DNA from: Phaeoceros laevis
Lineage: Eukaryota > Anthocerotophyta > Anthocerotopsida > Notothyladales
Length of the DNA stretch: 20,886 nucleotides
Reading direction: 5' to 3'
NCBI GenBank assembly: GCA_049999765.1
Contig: JBNGIQ010006081.1
Span: 1-20,886 of the forward strand
This document shows positions 18,508 through 20,886 of the stretch, in pieces. Numbering within the stretch: the first letter of the stretch is position 1; every line of letters starts with the position of its first letter. A program made the translations under genes and the position numbers. The notes beneath the pieces were generated by a model that saw only the letters and a list, made by a program, of their open reading frames with translations, had not been told where the DNA came from and ran no database searches.

Positions 18508-18892
18508 GATCGCAGCTGCAATCCCAGCTCCCGGGGTTGCCATCCCAGCTGCAAAATCGCAGCTGATCGCGGCTGATTGCGGCTGTCGCAGCTGATCGCA
18601 GCTGATTGCGGCTGATTGCGGCTGCGATTCAGCAAAATCGCAGCTACAATCCCAGCTGCAGTTTTGCGGGATTGCAGCCCCCAGAGATTGCAGCTGCAAT
18701 CAGCTGGGATCAGCTGCGAGCAGCTGGGATTGCAGTTGAGATCCGTAGATCGCAGCTGGGATCTAAATTTGCGAAATCCGAGCTGCAATCAAGCGAGGCA
18801 CCAGGTGGGATTGCAGCTGGGATTGCAATCCTAGCTACAATCAAGCAGGGCACCAGCTGGGATTGCGGCTGGGATTGCAATCCCAGCTAGAA
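18508..18892. repeat. Dense CAGCTG / GATTGCAATC palindromic cluster
   Basis: Nearly 390 bp built from GATTGCAGCTG, GCAGCTGATCGC, GCTGGGATTGC and their reverse complements mixed on the same strand. CAGCTG occurs over a dozen times. CTGGGATTGCAATCCCAG at 18869-18886 is a perfect 18-nt palindrome, and a close relative lies near 18810-18835 beside an AATCAAGCRRGGCACCAGSTGGGATTG repeat (about 18787 and 18840). Frames open on both strands are by-products. Confidence 0.88.
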
Positions 18893-19009
18893 TCAGTCGA
18901 TCTCGCCGGTCTTGCCGTTGGCGTTGATCACCTGCACCGCCAGCGCCCTGAACGCGCCATTGCTCAGTCCCTGCACCGAGACGTAGGCCAGCAGCAGCAA
19001 GCGCTGCTG
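18893..19009 (-). pseudogene. Orphan terminal-exon-like frame, unrecognised
   Basis: On the minus strand a GC-rich block of 39 codons begins after TTGACTTCCCTGTAG, a good 3' splice-acceptor sequence. It ends with TGA at 18893-18895. The 38 residues look protein-like (LAYVSVQGLSNGAF, then LAVQVINANGKTGEID). In the same frame the bases just before are a TAG stop, so it can be coding only if spliced. I do not recognise the family. No matching upstream exon is visible; the nearest minus-strand coding trace upstream is the LINE pseudogene. It may be a captured exon or a chance frame in a GC-rich patch. Confidence 0.3.
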
Positions 19010-19264
19010 CTACAGGGAAGTCAACACGCTCTTAACTGGGCGGGTAAATACATATAGAGTGGGAAGCCTACACTATTATTCTTTAGTAAATTCACAGAGG
19101 GATCACTAAGATATAAGTATGGTGAACACCTCTAAAGGTTGGTTGTGTCTCTGCTAGATACTAAGAAGTCATCGGTGTGAACCTCATGGTCTGTACCCGG
19201 TGTGGTCTCTTGGTGATTTTCATGTAAATCGCCTGTCATCGTTAAACTGATCCATTCTGGCTAG

Positions 19265-20114
19265 TCATCCATTGTCCTTCCGATGTTGTTCTACATCTAT
19301 AAGGATGCGCGTGATATAGGTGTAGATTTCTGGGTTAGGTCGATTGATGAATTCCAATAGAGTAGGAAAAGAGAAGAGTGTAGGATGGGAAAGTCTGGCT
19401 TGGTTTGAAGTAGTATAGTTCTAGATGATGTGATATTCATCATTCTTGTGTCCAGTTGTGCATCTGTTACATAGTCGTGGTTCACCTTGTCAAAAAGCTT
19501 AGTCCATGACCGTATTGAGGGAGTGTGCTCTAAGGCGGAGTTGAGCCATGTAAGTAAGATTGTTTCGAGTAATGTCATGGGATACGTAGGGAGCAGCCTG
19601 ACATTGGTCATGGGTATTGATGTGTAAACAATAAAAAACCATGTCTTGTGTTAACGGGCCTTCTTGCCACATACTGTCGAGGTATGCGCTACATATATCG
19701 AGGTTGGTGACTTCAAGTGGATTATCGTAGATATCCCACTGTTGGAGCCAAGTAATTAGGTTTGCATACCAGCCTTTCTTTATACCTGATTTTTGTTCAT
19801 GGAAGATGGCTAGAGCATCCTGGAAGGCTATTATGGGCAGCCTGTCCTCAGTCATAGTGAGCATGCGTTGAATGTATCTCAAGGTTTTGTAAGGGCCCAG
19901 ACTTCCAATGGGAAGATTGCGAGGTCGGTTAAATGATTGCCCCGGATGTTTGGGGGCGAATGCGGAGAAGAGTCCGCAGAAAGTCGGCTTGTATTCCCTC
20001 AATGTTGTACCAGACTGAAGGTGGTATGCCTACTGCCCAGATTTTTTCCGAGAATAAGAAGATGGAGATAATGCAAATATGAAATATACGAAGTGTAAAA
20101 CGAGTGACAATCAA
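19265..20114 (-). mobile_element. Decayed LINE reverse transcriptase C-terminal region
   Basis: Minus-strand pieces, read in order, give the end of a LINE polymerase. From about 20100 comes a hydrophobic IFHICIISIFLFSEKIWAVG, equivalent to the YGaEiWg region after the palm domain. IEGIQADFLRTLLRIRPQTS follows. After a frameshift near 19930 comes a helical domain with ITWLQQWDI, LTQDMVFYCLHINTHDQC and YMAQLRLRAHSL. The frame then carries TAA (19499-19501), TGA (19490-19492) and TAG (19421-19423) around a CNRCTTGHKNDEYH knuckle-like motif, and ends at TGA 19265. The same order of motifs is seen in the element at 1912-2718, so both belong to one LINE group. The catalytic core is absent from the window. 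It is clearly inactive. Confidence 0.7.
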
Positions 20115-20139
20115 TTACTCAATAGCGTCGTGGGTAGCG

Positions 20140-20627
20140 GTAGTCGCGGATAGCGTTCTGGTGTCAGGCGGTGATGGGCATGCAAAGGGGGACCTTCGCG
20201 TCCATCTTGGACACCGGTTAGGGTGCGGACCTATGCGAATCATCTTCGGAGGGACGTGGAGTCATCCCCACGCTCAACCCAGCTGCGTAGTGTGCAGCTT
20301 TAGGGTTAGCACAGGCTAGCGCGGGCACTCCGGCTGTTGCAGCATCCGAGCAGGCGGTTGCCGGGGTTGGAGATGGAGATCTGCGTGCTGCCTGCGCGGC
20401 CATGGAAGCTACAAATCCTGGCTCCTTGGGAGCATCTAGTGGATTCGGGGGATTGCACGGGGGAGCGTTGTCTGGTTCAGGCAGGGTTCGGTGCAGGAGA
20501 GGGCTCGGGAGCTCTGGATCACTCAACCAACATGGCTAGGCCGGTGTCCAAAGCACCTTGACCTCCTAACGAGGGGCTTCGGTCTCAATCGAAATGGGGG
20601 AGCTGAGCATGGCTACCCTAGGGATGA
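20140..20627 (+). pseudogene. Degenerate Gly/Ala/Ser-rich coding-like sequence
   Basis: One plus-strand frame reads as low-complexity but protein-like text (LAQASAGTPAVAASEQAVAG near 20300-20360, then GSLGASSGFGGLHGGALSGS). It is interrupted by several TAG and TAA codons, at about 20218, 20287, 20536 and 20566. The high GC and the C-to-T-type stops suggest a mutated gene or a gag-like mobile-element frame. I do not recognise a family. Confidence 0.25.
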
Positions 20628-20886
20628 GTCTCTTTCGACTGCAGGATAGATTGGGGGTTGACAATTGGTCTGCTGCAGTTCCACCCCTTAGGGGCTGGTG
20701 TTGGGGGCCTCCCTAGCACGAAAGATTTTGAGTATGCCCTCATCCAGGACATCGAAGAGCTTGCTTACTCTTTAGGCGCAGGCTCAGAGGTTCGAAGAAG
20801 CCTTTCGGGCATCGCTAGAGAGACCTCTTTCCCAGCAGGCCCTTCCTTTATAGGTCAAATTTGTCCCAAATATCCTTTCCTGAACA
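20628..20886 (+). CDS. Open frame running off the right edge, unrecognised
   Basis: After a TGA at 20625-20627 one frame stays open for 86 codons to the window end. It contains IGLLQFHPLGAGVGGLPSTK and DFEYALIQDIEELAYSLGAG, which look like ordinary globular protein. No ATG is present at its beginning, so it would be an exon, a continuation of the degenerate sequence to the left, or a gag-like fragment. The family is unknown. Confidence 0.25.

Noticed and set aside
18504-18890. 94-codon frames on both strands
   Set aside because: They come from the CAGCTG/GATTGC repeat cluster.
19297-19611. 104-codon minus-strand frame as a separate protein
   Set aside because: Another frame over the same bases carries the CNRC...H motif and aligns with the LINE; this frame is a shadow.

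Overview
The window looks like nuclear DNA from a streptophyte (green-lineage) eukaryote. The decisive evidence is one well-supported gene, a four-exon patellin (SEC14/CRAL-TRIO plus GOLD domain phosphoinositide-binding protein), with short GT-AG introns of 98, 80 and 129 nt. The rest is low-density sequence full of decayed mobile elements and minisatellites. This fits a large repeat-rich genome such as a charophyte alga (Chara-like), but the species guess is inference; a moss, fern or lycophyte cannot be excluded. There are three runs of N (3348-3357, 12600-12699, 14238-14337), so this is a draft assembly.

Layout: 1-1.9 kb holds short tandem and diverged duplications and no gene. 1.9-2.7 kb (minus strand) is the C-terminal end of a LINE-type reverse transcriptase. 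It abuts an unrecognised plus-strand coiled-coil ORF (2.7-3.5 kb) that is broken by an assembly gap. 3.6-4.9 kb is an unrecognised, frameshifted Pro/Ser/Thr-rich reading frame ending near an A-run. 5.07-7.67 kb is a decayed copy of a transposase-like gene with a DUF7869-type core. It carries at least seven lesions and a roughly 440-bp minisatellite in its middle. 7.7-12.3 kb has no convincing gene, but contains a 57-bp minisatellite, a family of diverged repeats, a CA/TG hairpin and a second copy of a 98-nt element also found at the left edge.

12.36-13.28 kb is a cluster of palindromic GGCGCGCC arrays around a Pol III-like A/B-box pair and a gap. 13.3-14.34 kb is the GC-rich upstream and leader region of patellin, and 14.34-16.44 kb is the patellin gene. 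16.4-18.5 kb is AT-rich or simple-sequence DNA. 18.5-18.9 kb is a dense cluster of CAGCTG/GATTGC palindromic units followed by an orphan exon-like open frame. 19.27-20.11 kb (minus) is a second, heavily mutated member of the same LINE group. 20.14-20.89 kb is degenerate coding-like DNA ending in a frame that is open to the right edge.

Only patellin is likely to be a functional host gene. Other coding traces are best read as layers of transposon debris, with stop codons of a kind expected from C-to-T decay. I found no bacterial-type operon, CRISPR array or defence system.
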